From an uncultured Oscillospiraceae bacterium (GTDB lineage Bacteria; Bacillota; Clostridia; Oscillospirales; Acutalibacteraceae), in NCBI GenBank assembly GCA_900546895.1, contig UREO01000195.1, positions 1 to 5,934 of the forward strand: DNA of 5,934 nt, written 5' to 3'. The notes beneath the pieces are model-generated. The model was not told the DNA's origin. It saw only the letters and a program-made list of their open reading frames with translations, and did not search any database. The position numbers and the translations under genes are program-made. Shown one piece after another: positions 1 to 5,576 of this stretch; within the stretch, counting starts at the first letter, position 1; every line of letters starts with the position of its first letter.

Positions 1-924
1 AAGAGTACAGGGAACGACCAGGAATTTCTGCTCTGTATTGCGAAGAATATAATAGAGCCCCAAAGAGGCGGCGTAAATGCAGACACAGAGCTTTATCGTC
101 CCGGCAAGCACCAGATTTACGCCGACCAGTATTTCAAATCTCTCGAAAAAATCGCCCAGGGAAGCCGTGCTGATTGCCGCGTCGGACGAAAAGTAATAGA
201 TTGATGCCGACGGTCCTAAAACCAGCACATTTCGCAAGCTGATCACCAAATGTGTTAATGTGACCAGCAGTATGGAATTGACGAGAATTTTTTTGACGTT
301 TTCTTTTGGGGCTATATTGGAAAAGAAAGAAAGACAGATGAACGCTTCCGACCATGGAATGATAAATATTTTATAGGATGAATTCAAAATCGTTTTCAGA
401 TCGGAATACATTACCGGCTTTAAATTTCCCAGTTCCATATTGCCGAAACAAATCAGAGTGGCAATAAGCACAAAGCCGATCACAAACTTCATCAAAAAAT
501 TTGAAGTACGGGCAATTGTTTCGGCTCCGCACGTAACAGCCGCTATGGTCACCAGAATAAAAAAAATCGAGGTAACGTTTCTTGGGGTACTGTCAAGAGC
601 GGTAGTCTTGATGTAGAGACTAAAAGAGCCCAGTACCCTGTATCCGATAAAAAGGCAAAAAAACACGCTGATAAGCGACATTACGGTTCCGAAGAAACGC
701 CCGAAAATGGCAAACAGCATTTCATACAGATTCTTTTCCGGATAAAGCTTGATTAATCTGATGTACACTGCGGCCATCGGAATCATGAAAACAGCCGCCA
801 GTAAAATTGATACCCAAAAGTCCTGCTTTACATCCTTATCGGCACCCAAAAGGACAAGAGTCCCAAACCAGTACAGATAAAAAAGGCTTGTCATCTGTTT
901 TCCTGTTATTTTATAATTTGTCAT
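1..924 (-). CDS. GerAB/GerKB-family spore germination permease (3' end cut by window edge)
   Basis: The reverse strand from ATG 924-922 is open without a stop to base 1, giving 308 residues of a protein family that is usually about 360 long, so roughly the last 50-60 residues are missing. It begins MTNYKITGKQMTSLFYLYWF, the usual short cytoplasmic start of the amino-acid-permease-like (APC superfamily) GerAB subunits. Strongly hydrophobic stretches lie near residues 12-27, 38-57, 80-106, 118-134, 144-161, 183-203, 212-240 and 264-294. The segment GDFFERFEILVG (257-268), followed by IKLCVCIYAASLGL, matches the conserved family region GDFxERxE...IK. In this family the protein sits in the inner spore membrane and helps bind the germinant as part of a GerA-type receptor with A and C subunits. 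Neither partner is visible: the gene upstream is the LysM hydrolase, and any partners would lie beyond the left edge. The start is supported by GAGGAAG at 939-933. The family call is firm; the germinant cannot be deduced. Confidence 0.93.
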   Translation of the reverse strand, partial: MTNYKITGKQMTSLFYLYWFGTLVLLGADKDVKQDFWVSILLAAVFMIPMAAVYIRLIKLYPEKNLYEMLFAIFGRFFGTVMSLISVFFCLFIGYRVLGSFSLYIKTTALDSTPRNVTSIFFILVTIAAVTCGAETIARTSNFLMKFVIGFVLIATLICFGNMELGNLKPVMYSDLKTILNSSYKIFIIPWSEAFICLSFFSNIAPKENVKKILVNSILLVTLTHLVISLRNVLVLGPSASIYYFSSDAAISTASLGDFFERFEILVGVNLVLAGTIKLCVCIYAASLGLYYILRNTEQKFLVVPCTL

Positions 925-932
925 TCTGTCTG

Positions 933-939
933 CTTCCTC
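933..939 (-). promoter_or_regulatory. Ribosome binding site of the germination permease, deciding its start
   Basis: GAGGAAG on the minus strand ends 8 bases before ATG 924. The reading frame stays open upstream to another ATG at 1071, which would add 49 residues. That extension is Asn/Ser/Cys-rich, unlike the short polar N-terminus normal for GerAB proteins, and the Shine-Dalgarno site favours the inner ATG. Confidence 0.7.
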
Positions 940-1077
940 GCGTGAACAAAAATATTTGGATGATCGGCAACAATCATTACTATTATTCTCAAGAGCAGGG
1001 TGATTTACTCTAAGTGCGATGGAATTTGATTTCCAGACTGAAAAATCCGGCCCAAAGGGTACGGAAGCCATCCTGCA

Positions 1078-1128
1078 TATTGTGGATTTTTAACCGCTTT
1101 TTATACCCCAAAAGCACTTTCTTTACAA
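1078..1128 (-). promoter_or_regulatory. Candidate promoter(s) for the germination permease gene
   Basis: Two overlapping candidates are seen on the minus strand in the 219-bp gap after the hydrolase gene. A sigma-A-like pair is TTGTAA (1128-1123), a 17-bp spacer and TATAAA (1105-1100). A forespore sigma-G/F-like pair is GTATA (1106-1102), a 17-bp spacer and CACAATA (1084-1078), which differs from the recalled consensus CATnnTA at one fixed base. Germinant-receptor operons are usually forespore-expressed, which makes the second biologically attractive. Neither is proven, and the leader to ATG 924 would be long (about 150-170 nt). Confidence 0.35.
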
Positions 1129-1143
1129 GCATTGCGGAAGGGA

Positions 1144-2565
1144 TTATGAGGAGAAATTCCATTTTCTGATCGTAAAATTATCCTCAAGCAAGGTCCAGTT
1201 CTGCGGGAATGGATAGCCCAGAGCCCAATAGCTGATCCCCGGCAGGTTATAGCTTTTTACCATATCGAATTTCGCCTGAGCGCTGCGGGCGTCCTCAAAC
1301 CACACTTCGTGCTCCCGGCCCTGTTCGTCCCAATACCGGAAGAAAGGAGCCTGGGCGACCGGATCGTACTGAATTTCCGCACCGTATCTGACGGCCCTCG
1401 CGATGGCCTCCTGGGAGCTGAACGTTTCCGCTTCCTGTCCCTCGGTATGGGGCAATAACCAGTCTCTGGCGTAGATCTGGAAGCCGAAGTAAATTTTCTC
1501 CCGGGGGATGACCGTGACGGCATAGTTAAGAACCCGCTCAATCTCATTCAAAGGAGAGATCGGCTGAGGCGGCCCTTTCCGATACCCCCATTCATAAGTC
1601 ATCAGAATCACAAAATCGACAATTCTGCCGTGGGCCGCATAATCGTGCGCTTCATAGAGCAAACCGGCCTGCTCCTCGGACGTTTTCGGTGCGAGCGCCG
1701 TGGATACAAAGAAGCCTTCCGCATGCAGACGGTCCACCGCGCGCTGGAGGAAGCGGTTGTAAGCTTCGCGGTCGGTCGGGAGCACGTTCTCCAGATCGAT
1801 GTTTAGCCCCCGGTACCCTTTTTCTTTCATCAGGGAAATGATCTCGGTCAGCAGACGCTCCACGAGCTGCGGGCTGTTCAGCACGACGGACGCAAGATTC
1901 GCTCCCTGGGATGTCGAAGTAAAATTGGTGATAGACATCATGGGGACCACTCTTTCCGTCAGCGCGGCCTGTACGGCGGGCTCGTCATCGATCGGCTGCA
2001 GCGTCCCGTCCTCCTTGATTAGATAGGCGAACGGGCTCAGATAAGTCAGAAATCTGCCGTCCTCCCTGACGATCGGAACGGCGTCCTCCCCCAGCATATA
2101 AATATAGCCGTTTACATTGAGAGGGGGCCTTGCCCTGCGCGGAATAACCAGTACGGTCCCGGGAAGGATCCTGTCCGGGTCGGAAATTCTGTTGACTGCG
2201 ATGAGGGACTGCAGCGATACGCCGTACATCTGCGCGATTCCTCCCAGGGTTTCCCCGGGCTGTACACGGTGCCGGGGGGCGGGGACATACAGGATCATTC
2301 CCGGACGGATGCTGTCCGGGTCCGTGATCTGGTTGGCCTGTACGATCTCCCGTACGGTGGTTCCGTATGTCTGAGCGATCCTCCACAGGGTGTCTCCGGG
2401 CTGTACGGTATAAAAATCCTCACTGGGGATCACCAGGGCTTGACCGATAACAAGCCGATTGGGATTTTGCAGCCCATTCACCGCCACTGTTTCCGCCACG
2501 GAAACACCATATCGATTTGCAATCTGCCAAAGCGTTTCGCCCGGCATGACTACATGAATAAACAT
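1144..2565 (-). CDS. LysM x3 + GH18 spore peptidoglycan hydrolase (SleL/YaaH-like)
   Basis: This 473-residue protein has three N-terminal LysM repeats (about residues 3-47, 52-96 and 99-142), each with the pattern V.PG[ED]TL..IA..YG followed by N and ending in a VIP/YVP motif. A glycoside hydrolase family 18 domain follows from about 150 to 465. Its catalytic loop is YRGLNIDLENV (251-261), with the presumed acid/base Glu259 and Asp257. MTYEWG (322-327) and GISYWALG (443-450) are further barrel-strand signatures. LysM repeats bind glycan, and relatives such as Bacillus SleL/YaaH hydrolyse spore cortex peptidoglycan (N-acetylglucosaminidase on muramic-lactam-containing glycan) during germination. 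There is no signal peptide: the protein starts directly with the first LysM, MFIHVVMPGETLW. This fits a mother-cell protein deposited on the spore rather than exported. The start is supported by AGAAGGTGA at 2580-2572, 6 bases upstream. It sits next to a germination permease, consistent with a spore role, though a gap of 219 bp and no overlap argue against tight coupling. The exact bond cleaved is inference. Confidence 0.93.
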   Translation of the reverse strand: MFIHVVMPGETLWQIANRYGVSVAETVAVNGLQNPNRLVIGQALVIPSEDFYTVQPGDTLWRIAQTYGTTVREIVQANQITDPDSIRPGMILYVPAPRHRVQPGETLGGIAQMYGVSLQSLIAVNRISDPDRILPGTVLVIPRRARPPLNVNGYIYMLGEDAVPIVREDGRFLTYLSPFAYLIKEDGTLQPIDDEPAVQAALTERVVPMMSITNFTSTSQGANLASVVLNSPQLVERLLTEIISLMKEKGYRGLNIDLENVLPTDREAYNRFLQRAVDRLHAEGFFVSTALAPKTSEEQAGLLYEAHDYAAHGRIVDFVILMTYEWGYRKGPPQPISPLNEIERVLNYAVTVIPREKIYFGFQIYARDWLLPHTEGQEAETFSSQEAIARAVRYGAEIQYDPVAQAPFFRYWDEQGREHEVWFEDARSAQAKFDMVKSYNLPGISYWALGYPFPQNWTLLEDNFTIRKWNFSS

Positions 2566-2581
2566 AAAACGTCACCTTCTT

Positions 2582-2617
2582 TTTTCACAATATATGTGAA
2601 AATTCCGGGGTGTGTGA
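2582..2617 (-). promoter_or_regulatory. Candidate sigma-E-type promoter and dyad upstream of the LysM/GH18 gene
   Basis: On the minus strand CATATATT (2596-2589) matches the sigma-E -10 consensus CATACAnT at 7 of 8 positions. TCACACA (2617-2611) sits 14 bp upstream but is a poor -35 (about 4 of 7). The same bases form a perfect dyad: TTTTCACA (2582-2589), 5-bp centre, TGTGAAAA (2595-2602), with a further copy of the half-site, TGTGAAAG, at 2613-2620. Relatives of this hydrolase are mother-cell genes, which supports sigma-E. The dyad could equally be a repressor site. The predicted start of transcription would lie only a few bases before the ribosome binding site. Confidence 0.4.
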
Positions 2618-2636
2618 AAGCTTTCCTTTACCCCAA

Positions 2637-2677
2637 AATAAGAGCCCTCTCAGCTGTAAACGCCGGGAGGGCTTATT
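2637..2677 (-). terminator. Hairpin terminator after the HPr gene (possibly bidirectional)
   Basis: AGCCCTC (2643-2649) pairs perfectly with GAGGGCT (2667-2673) around a 17-base loop. AATA/TATT (2637-2640, 2674-2677) extends the stem past a 2-base bulge. On the minus strand the stem runs into TTATTTT, and on the plus strand into TTATTCTTTT, so it could act both ways. No plus-strand gene ends here, so the likely job is to end HPr transcription about 160 bases after its stop and to insulate the hydrolase gene. Confidence 0.7.
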
Positions 2678-2796
2678 CTTTTCCGTTTAGGGGGAGTATA
2701 AAGCTAAGCTTTCGACAGCGCTGTGTAAAAAGCGGGAGCAAATCGTCTGCGGAAATACCGATACCCTGTGTCTGCTGTAAAATAGAAATACCCAAT

Positions 2797-2811
2797 TTCC
2801 GGATTCCGGAA
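2797..2811. repeat. Short perfect palindrome just after the HPr stop codon
   Basis: TTCCGGA-T-TCCGGAA is a 15-base palindrome that starts 22 bases beyond the HPr stop. On the minus strand it is followed by a moderately T-rich stretch. It may be a small 3' hairpin stabilising the HPr transcript or an auxiliary terminator. The stem is short and the loop tight, so the function is uncertain. Confidence 0.35.
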
Positions 2812-2833
2812 TTTGCCCATCGTATATTGCCGG

Positions 2834-3091
2834 TTACAGGTTCCCTTCACAGAAGGCTTTGATTTCCTGACAGGCCTGATCCTCGTTTTCCCCGTCGAAA
2901 GAGAATTCTACGGTCTCGCCCTTTGTGGCGGCCAGACCCATTACGGAGAACAGCTTCTTTCCGTCCGCGCTTTTTGCGTCTTTTGCGATGGTGATTTTAC
3001 AGGGAAATTTGCCCGCGATTTTCACCAGAAGGCCGACCGGCCTTGCGTGCAGCCCGTATTCGTCCTGTACCGTCCATTTTAATTTCTTCAT
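2834..3091 (-). CDS. HPr-family phosphocarrier protein of the PTS
   Basis: This 85-residue protein is the usual full length for HPr. The active-site segment EYGLHARPVGLLVKIAGKF (11-29) carries the phosphorylatable His15 and conserved Arg17 and Pro18. The regulatory-serine motif is FSVMGLA (48-54), with Ser49 in the place of Ser46 of the Bacillus SIMG motif and three extra residues between the two sites. HPr takes phosphate from enzyme I on His15 and passes it to sugar-specific EIIA domains. In Firmicutes, Ser phosphorylation by HPr kinase makes it a co-regulator with CcpA. The His15 excludes the Crh paralogue type, which lacks the active His. GAGGAAG (3102-3096) lies 4 bases before the ATG. 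It is monocistronic here, with its own consensus promoter upstream and a terminator downstream. No enzyme I or EII gene is in view. The symbol ptsH is not assigned because clostridia often carry several HPr-like genes. Confidence 0.93.
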   Translation of the reverse strand: MKKLKWTVQDEYGLHARPVGLLVKIAGKFPCKITIAKDAKSADGKKLFSVMGLAATKGETVEFSFDGENEDQACQEIKAFCEGNL

Positions 3092-3157
3092 ATTTCTTCC
3101 TCATTTCCAAAATAGCGGCGTTTTCTAAGGTGTTGTCACGCCTGATATCAATAAAAA

Positions 3158-3185
3158 ATTATAATCATTCTGGAAAGAGTGTCAA
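3158..3185 (-). promoter_or_regulatory. Consensus sigma-A promoter of the HPr gene
   Basis: On the minus strand TTGACA (3185-3180) and TATAAT (3163-3158) both match the consensus perfectly, with a 16-bp spacer. Transcription would start near 3151, leaving a leader of about 60 bases. Strong, constitutive-looking expression is expected for a housekeeping phosphocarrier. Confidence 0.85.
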
Positions 3186-3280
3186 CGCAAGGATTTTTCG
3201 GTTGCCGGACGACATTTTCCCAACTCAAAACCGATGGAAAATGTCACTTACAAGCCGTCATTTGTTGATGTCGACTTTCC
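3171..3280. repeat. Nested inverted repeats between the HPr gene and the regulator remnant
   Basis: The inner pair is perfect over 10 bp: GACATTTTCC (3211-3220) and GGAAAATGTC (3236-3245), with 15 bases between. Around it lies a looser pair, GGAAAGAGTGTCAAC (3171-3185) and GTTGATGTCGACTTTCC (3264-3280), which share GTTGA and CTTTCC ends in inverted orientation. The left outer copy contains the HPr -35 box. The right outer copy contains the candidate -35 of the rightward regulator remnant. This arrangement suggests operators for a DNA-binding regulator acting on both promoters, but a transcribed RNA hairpin or the footprint of a lost element is also possible. Confidence 0.5.
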
Positions 3281-3299
3281 AAATCAAAAAAAATATAAT
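3271..3299 (+). promoter_or_regulatory. Candidate promoter of the regulator remnant
   Basis: TATAAT (3294-3299) is a perfect -10. TCGACT (3271-3276), 17 bp upstream, matches TTGACA at 4 of 6 bases and lies inside the right outer repeat. The predicted transcription start is very close to the ribosome binding site AAGGAG at 3307-3312, so the leader would be almost absent. Confidence 0.45.
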
Positions 3300-3320
3300 A
3301 ATTGAAAAGGAGTAAGCGAA

Positions 3321-3660
3321 ATGAGAAGCGGGGGCAGCCAAATGTGTGCAAAAGGGATGTCGGTTGTCAAATGTTTGGCCAATGCGAAAACAGAATATGC
3401 AACGTCCGTGCAGCTGAGCGCCCTTCTGAAACGTAAGCAGCCGTTCGGCGCTCCGGTACGTTCAGGAAGCGCAGCGGGTCAGCCCCGAAAACGGATTTGA
3501 AATCCGGGCCCACAAAGGGCGCGGATATACGCTGACGGTTACGGATCAGGAGGATCACAGCATTGTAAAGTTCTATCCAAACAATTTCTGCTATCATGCA
3601 AAAGTTAGTCATGTTGTAGAAAACCTTGCTGCAGAATCAACTGGAAATGCTGTAGATTAG
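3321..3660 (+). pseudogene. Frameshifted N-terminal winged-helix remnant of a BglG/PRD-like regulator
   Basis: ATG 3321 has a good ribosome binding site (AAGGAG, 3307-3312, 8-base spacing). Its frame encodes 59 residues ending at TGA 3498-3500 and includes YATSVQLSALL at residues 26-36. From 3430 the +1 frame continues the same domain as NVSSRSALRYVQEAQ and then NGFEIRAHKGRGYTLTVTD, and runs to TAG 3658-3660. Joined at the A run of CTGAAACG (3426-3433), the two give a typical winged helix: LSALL-NVSSRSALRYVQEA is the helix-turn-helix and GFEIRAHKGRGYTL is the wing, as in the N-terminus of BglG/MtlR-type PTS regulators. One extra base, or two missing, explains the break. The full family is about 280-700 residues, but the phosphorylation (PRD) domains are absent. 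After residue TVTDQED the sequence no longer resembles the family. It is therefore probably a decayed, truncated gene; a sequencing error or a small split protein are alternatives. It lies beside HPr, the upstream phosphodonor of such regulators. Confidence 0.65.
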
Positions 3661-3690
3661 CAGAGAGGCATTCCGACAAGTTTGCTTACG

Positions 3691-3719
3691 GAGATACGAT
3701 AATCATTATGCAATATCTC
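3691..3719. promoter_or_regulatory. Dyad upstream of the binding-protein promoter, possible operator
   Basis: GAGATA (3691-3696) and TATCTC (3714-3719) are perfect inverted arms, and a second perfect palindrome, ATAATCATTAT (3699-3709), lies between them. The element ends 12 bases before the -35 box of the binding-protein gene. It could be a regulator site for the transporter operon. It also lies just past the stop of the regulator remnant, but no T tract follows, so it is a poor terminator. Confidence 0.35.
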
Positions 3720-3731
3720 GGAATTGTCTTA

Positions 3732-3760
3732 TTGACAGTCCTTTTTAACCGTAGTATAAT
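3732..3760 (+). promoter_or_regulatory. Consensus sigma-A promoter of the binding-protein operon
   Basis: TTGACA (3732-3737) and TATAAT (3755-3760) are perfect, with the optimal 17-bp spacer. Transcription would start near 3767, giving a leader of about 60 bases that is AT-rich and shows no riboswitch-like structure. Confidence 0.9.
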
Positions 3761-3810
3761 TAAATAAAATATATATGTATGGTATGGTATTAAAAATCAT
3801 AAAGAATTAT

Positions 3811-3817
3811 AGGAGGG
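3811..3817 (+). promoter_or_regulatory. Strong ribosome binding site setting a GTG start
   Basis: AGGAGGG lies 8 bases before GTG 3826-3828. The next residues, KKFRILAALL, form the expected lipoprotein signal peptide, so GTG is the real start and no nearby ATG in frame competes. Confidence 0.9.
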
Positions 3818-3825
3818 TAAATTAG

Positions 3826-5439
3826 GTGAAAAAATTCAGGATTTTAGCGGCCTTGCTGGTTGCTGCAATGGCGTTGTCCGCCTGCAGCGCCGGCAATCCG
3901 TCGGCTGCTTCCAGTTCCGCCGGCACGGCGGGAAGCGGCGTATCCTCTTCGCAGAGCAGCGGCGAGCCCGCATACGGCGGAAATATTACCATCGCTGCCA
4001 GTGCGGACCCGCAGACCTTCAATCCCCTGTTTGTTGTAGACCAGACGAGCTTTGATATCCAACAGGCGCTTTACATACCGTTTTTTGAAATTGTAAAGGG
4101 GAAATTGTACTACGGCAACGGTCTTCTTGAGAGTATTACGCCGAGCAGCGATTCAAAGCAATACACCTTAAAGCTGAAGCAGAATCTAAAATGGCACGAC
4201 GGCAAGCCGATTACCGCCGACGATATTGTCTTTACTATTCAGACGCTGGTGGACAAAAAACAGAACGTGCCGTATCAAAGCTACGGATACATCAACGATA
4301 CGCCGGTCACCGCCAAAAAAGTGGATGATTTGACGGCCGTCATTGCGCTTTCTACACCGTCCGGTGGTTTTCTCGGCGGACTGAGTCAGGTGTACGTAAT
4401 TCCGAAGCATATTTATTACGGAATCGCAGATATCGGCAAAAGCGAGCTGAACAATCGGCCGGTCGGCAGCGGTCCATATAAATTCAAAGAATACAAACCG
4501 GGACAGGAGGTCGTTCTGGAGCGTTTTGACGATTATTGGGCCGGAAAGCCGTATCTTGATACGCTGACCTTCAAAATCATCAAGGACGCGAATTCGGCCA
4601 ACGCTTCTCTCGCGAGCGGAGATATCGGCGCCCGCCTGATTAGTAGCGAGGATTACGATACCGTGAGCAAAACCGGGAAAGTCAACATCAACAGCTACAA
4701 TTCGGGCCGCGTGAACGGCATGGCGCTCAACCAGAACAATCCGGCCTTAAAGAATGTCAAAGTGCGTCAGGCGATTTCCTATGCTCTTAACAAGGAAGAG
4801 CTTGTGAATTTTGCCTATTTATCAAAGGAATACGCGGAACCCGCCTATTCCATTTTCACGCCGGACACCCAGTATTACGATGATTCGCTGACGCACTACG
4901 ATAACGATGCGGAGAAGGCAAAGGGTCTGCTGAAGGAAGTCGGTCAGGAAAATCTCAAGCTCAACATTCTGTATATCTCCACCAATAAAGTGATGGAAAG
5001 CGAAGCTACCTATATTCAGGAAAAGCTGAAAGATGTGGGCATCACTCTTGAACTTTATCCGCTGGATGAATCCACCTATAAAAACAAGATCAAGGAAACC
5101 GACTCCAAGGACTACGACCTGCTTCTGTACTTTTACACGCTGGGCGAGGAGCCGAGCCTTTACGCGGACATAGCGAGCAGCCGCAGCCGCAGCAACTATT
5201 CCCGCATTCAGGATCCGGAGCTTGACGCGCTCTGGACAAAGGGAAATGCCTCCACCAATGACACACAGCGTGCGGCTGCCTATAAGGAAATCCAGAAGCG
5301 GATCAACGACAACGCGTATCTCTATCCCATCGCCTACTCCAACGGATTCTATGCCGTCGGAAAGGAATACGGCGGTTTTGATAAGGCAATTTTAAAGACC
5401 ATTTACTATGATTATTCCAAAATATACAAAATCCAGTAA
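3826..5439 (+). CDS. Family 5 solute-binding lipoprotein of a peptide/nickel-type ABC importer
   Basis: This 537-residue protein starts with GTG. Residues 1-19 form a lipoprotein signal peptide (KK, then a hydrophobic core) ending in the lipobox LSAC, so Cys20 would be lipidated and anchored to the outer face of the membrane. A Ser/Ala/Gly-rich tether runs from about 21 to 47. The rest is a typical SBP_bac_5 (DppA/OppA/AppA class) protein. ITIAASADPQTFNPLF (54-69) opens the fold. LKWHDGKPITADDIVFT (121-137) is the family signature region, and RPVGSGPYKFKEYKPGQ (211-227), ERFDDYWAGKPYLD (232-245) and KNVKVRQAISYALNKEEL (309-326) follow in the expected order. The C-terminus is complete. The protein captures its ligand, most often a peptide, outside the cell and delivers it to the permease pair. 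The next gene encodes an OppB/DppB-type permease, confirming the operon. The ligand cannot be read from sequence: family members also bind nickel, haem, sugars and antibiotics. Expression should be strong from a perfect sigma-A promoter, with a terminator after the gene. Confidence 0.94.
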   Translation: MKKFRILAALLVAAMALSACSAGNPSAASSSAGTAGSGVSSSQSSGEPAYGGNITIAASADPQTFNPLFVVDQTSFDIQQALYIPFFEIVKGKLYYGNGLLESITPSSDSKQYTLKLKQNLKWHDGKPITADDIVFTIQTLVDKKQNVPYQSYGYINDTPVTAKKVDDLTAVIALSTPSGGFLGGLSQVYVIPKHIYYGIADIGKSELNNRPVGSGPYKFKEYKPGQEVVLERFDDYWAGKPYLDTLTFKIIKDANSANASLASGDIGARLISSEDYDTVSKTGKVNINSYNSGRVNGMALNQNNPALKNVKVRQAISYALNKEELVNFAYLSKEYAEPAYSIFTPDTQYYDDSLTHYDNDAEKAKGLLKEVGQENLKLNILYISTNKVMESEATYIQEKLKDVGITLELYPLDESTYKNKIKETDSKDYDLLLYFYTLGEEPSLYADIASSRSRSNYSRIQDPELDALWTKGNASTNDTQRAAAYKEIQKRINDNAYLYPIAYSNGFYAVGKEYGGFDKAILKTIYYDYSKIYKIQ

Positions 5440-5501
5440 TATGTAAAGCGGGTGAACTGACTGCATAAGCGGATTTAAACGGAACGGTCATGCGACGGCC
5501 G

Positions 5502-5537
5502 AAGGGGTTCAGCCTTTGAACCCCTTTTGTTTGTTTT
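5502..5537 (+). terminator. Intrinsic terminator between binding-protein and permease genes
   Basis: AAGGGGTTCA (5502-5511) pairs perfectly with TGAACCCCTT (5517-5526) around the 5-base loop GCCTT, followed by TTGTTTGTTTT (5527-5537). This is a textbook rho-independent terminator. It begins 62 bases after the binding-protein stop and ends 39 bases before the permease start. Partial read-through would give more binding protein than membrane subunits, as known for several ABC importer operons. Confidence 0.88.
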
Positions 5538-5576
5538 ACCGGTTGCCATCCGTCTTGTCGGCAGGTAGGAAAGATT

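Noticed and set aside
922..1071. An in-frame upstream ATG (1071) that would extend the germination permease by 49 residues.
   Set aside because: The extension has an untypical composition and no family resemblance, and a clear ribosome binding site precedes the inner ATG at 924.
1789..1814. The GH18 catalytic loop reads NIDLE where chitinases usually have DxDxE, suggesting a missing catalytic residue.
   Set aside because: As I recall, the spore-type SleL/YaaH branch normally carries Asn at the first position, and the catalytic Glu259 and Asp257 are present.
2654..2668. A possible CcpA cre site (TGTAAACG half) near the HPr terminator.
   Set aside because: Only the first half matches the cre consensus. 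The second half fails, and the bases belong to the loop and arm of the terminator hairpin.
2269..2862. A 197-residue open frame on the plus strand overlapping the LysM region, the intergenic gap and the HPr 3' end.
   Set aside because: It is a shadow frame: it crosses the terminator hairpin, has no family motif, and overlaps two well-supported genes on the other strand.
3367..3612. An 81-residue minus-strand frame over the regulator remnant.
   Set aside because: The plus strand of the same bases encodes a recognisable winged helix, and the minus frame has no recognisable motif or ribosome binding site.
3777..3790. A small tandem repeat (GTATG x2 plus GTAT) in the leader of the binding-protein gene.
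   Set aside because: It is too short and AT-rich to separate from chance, and it lies outside the promoter and ribosome binding site.
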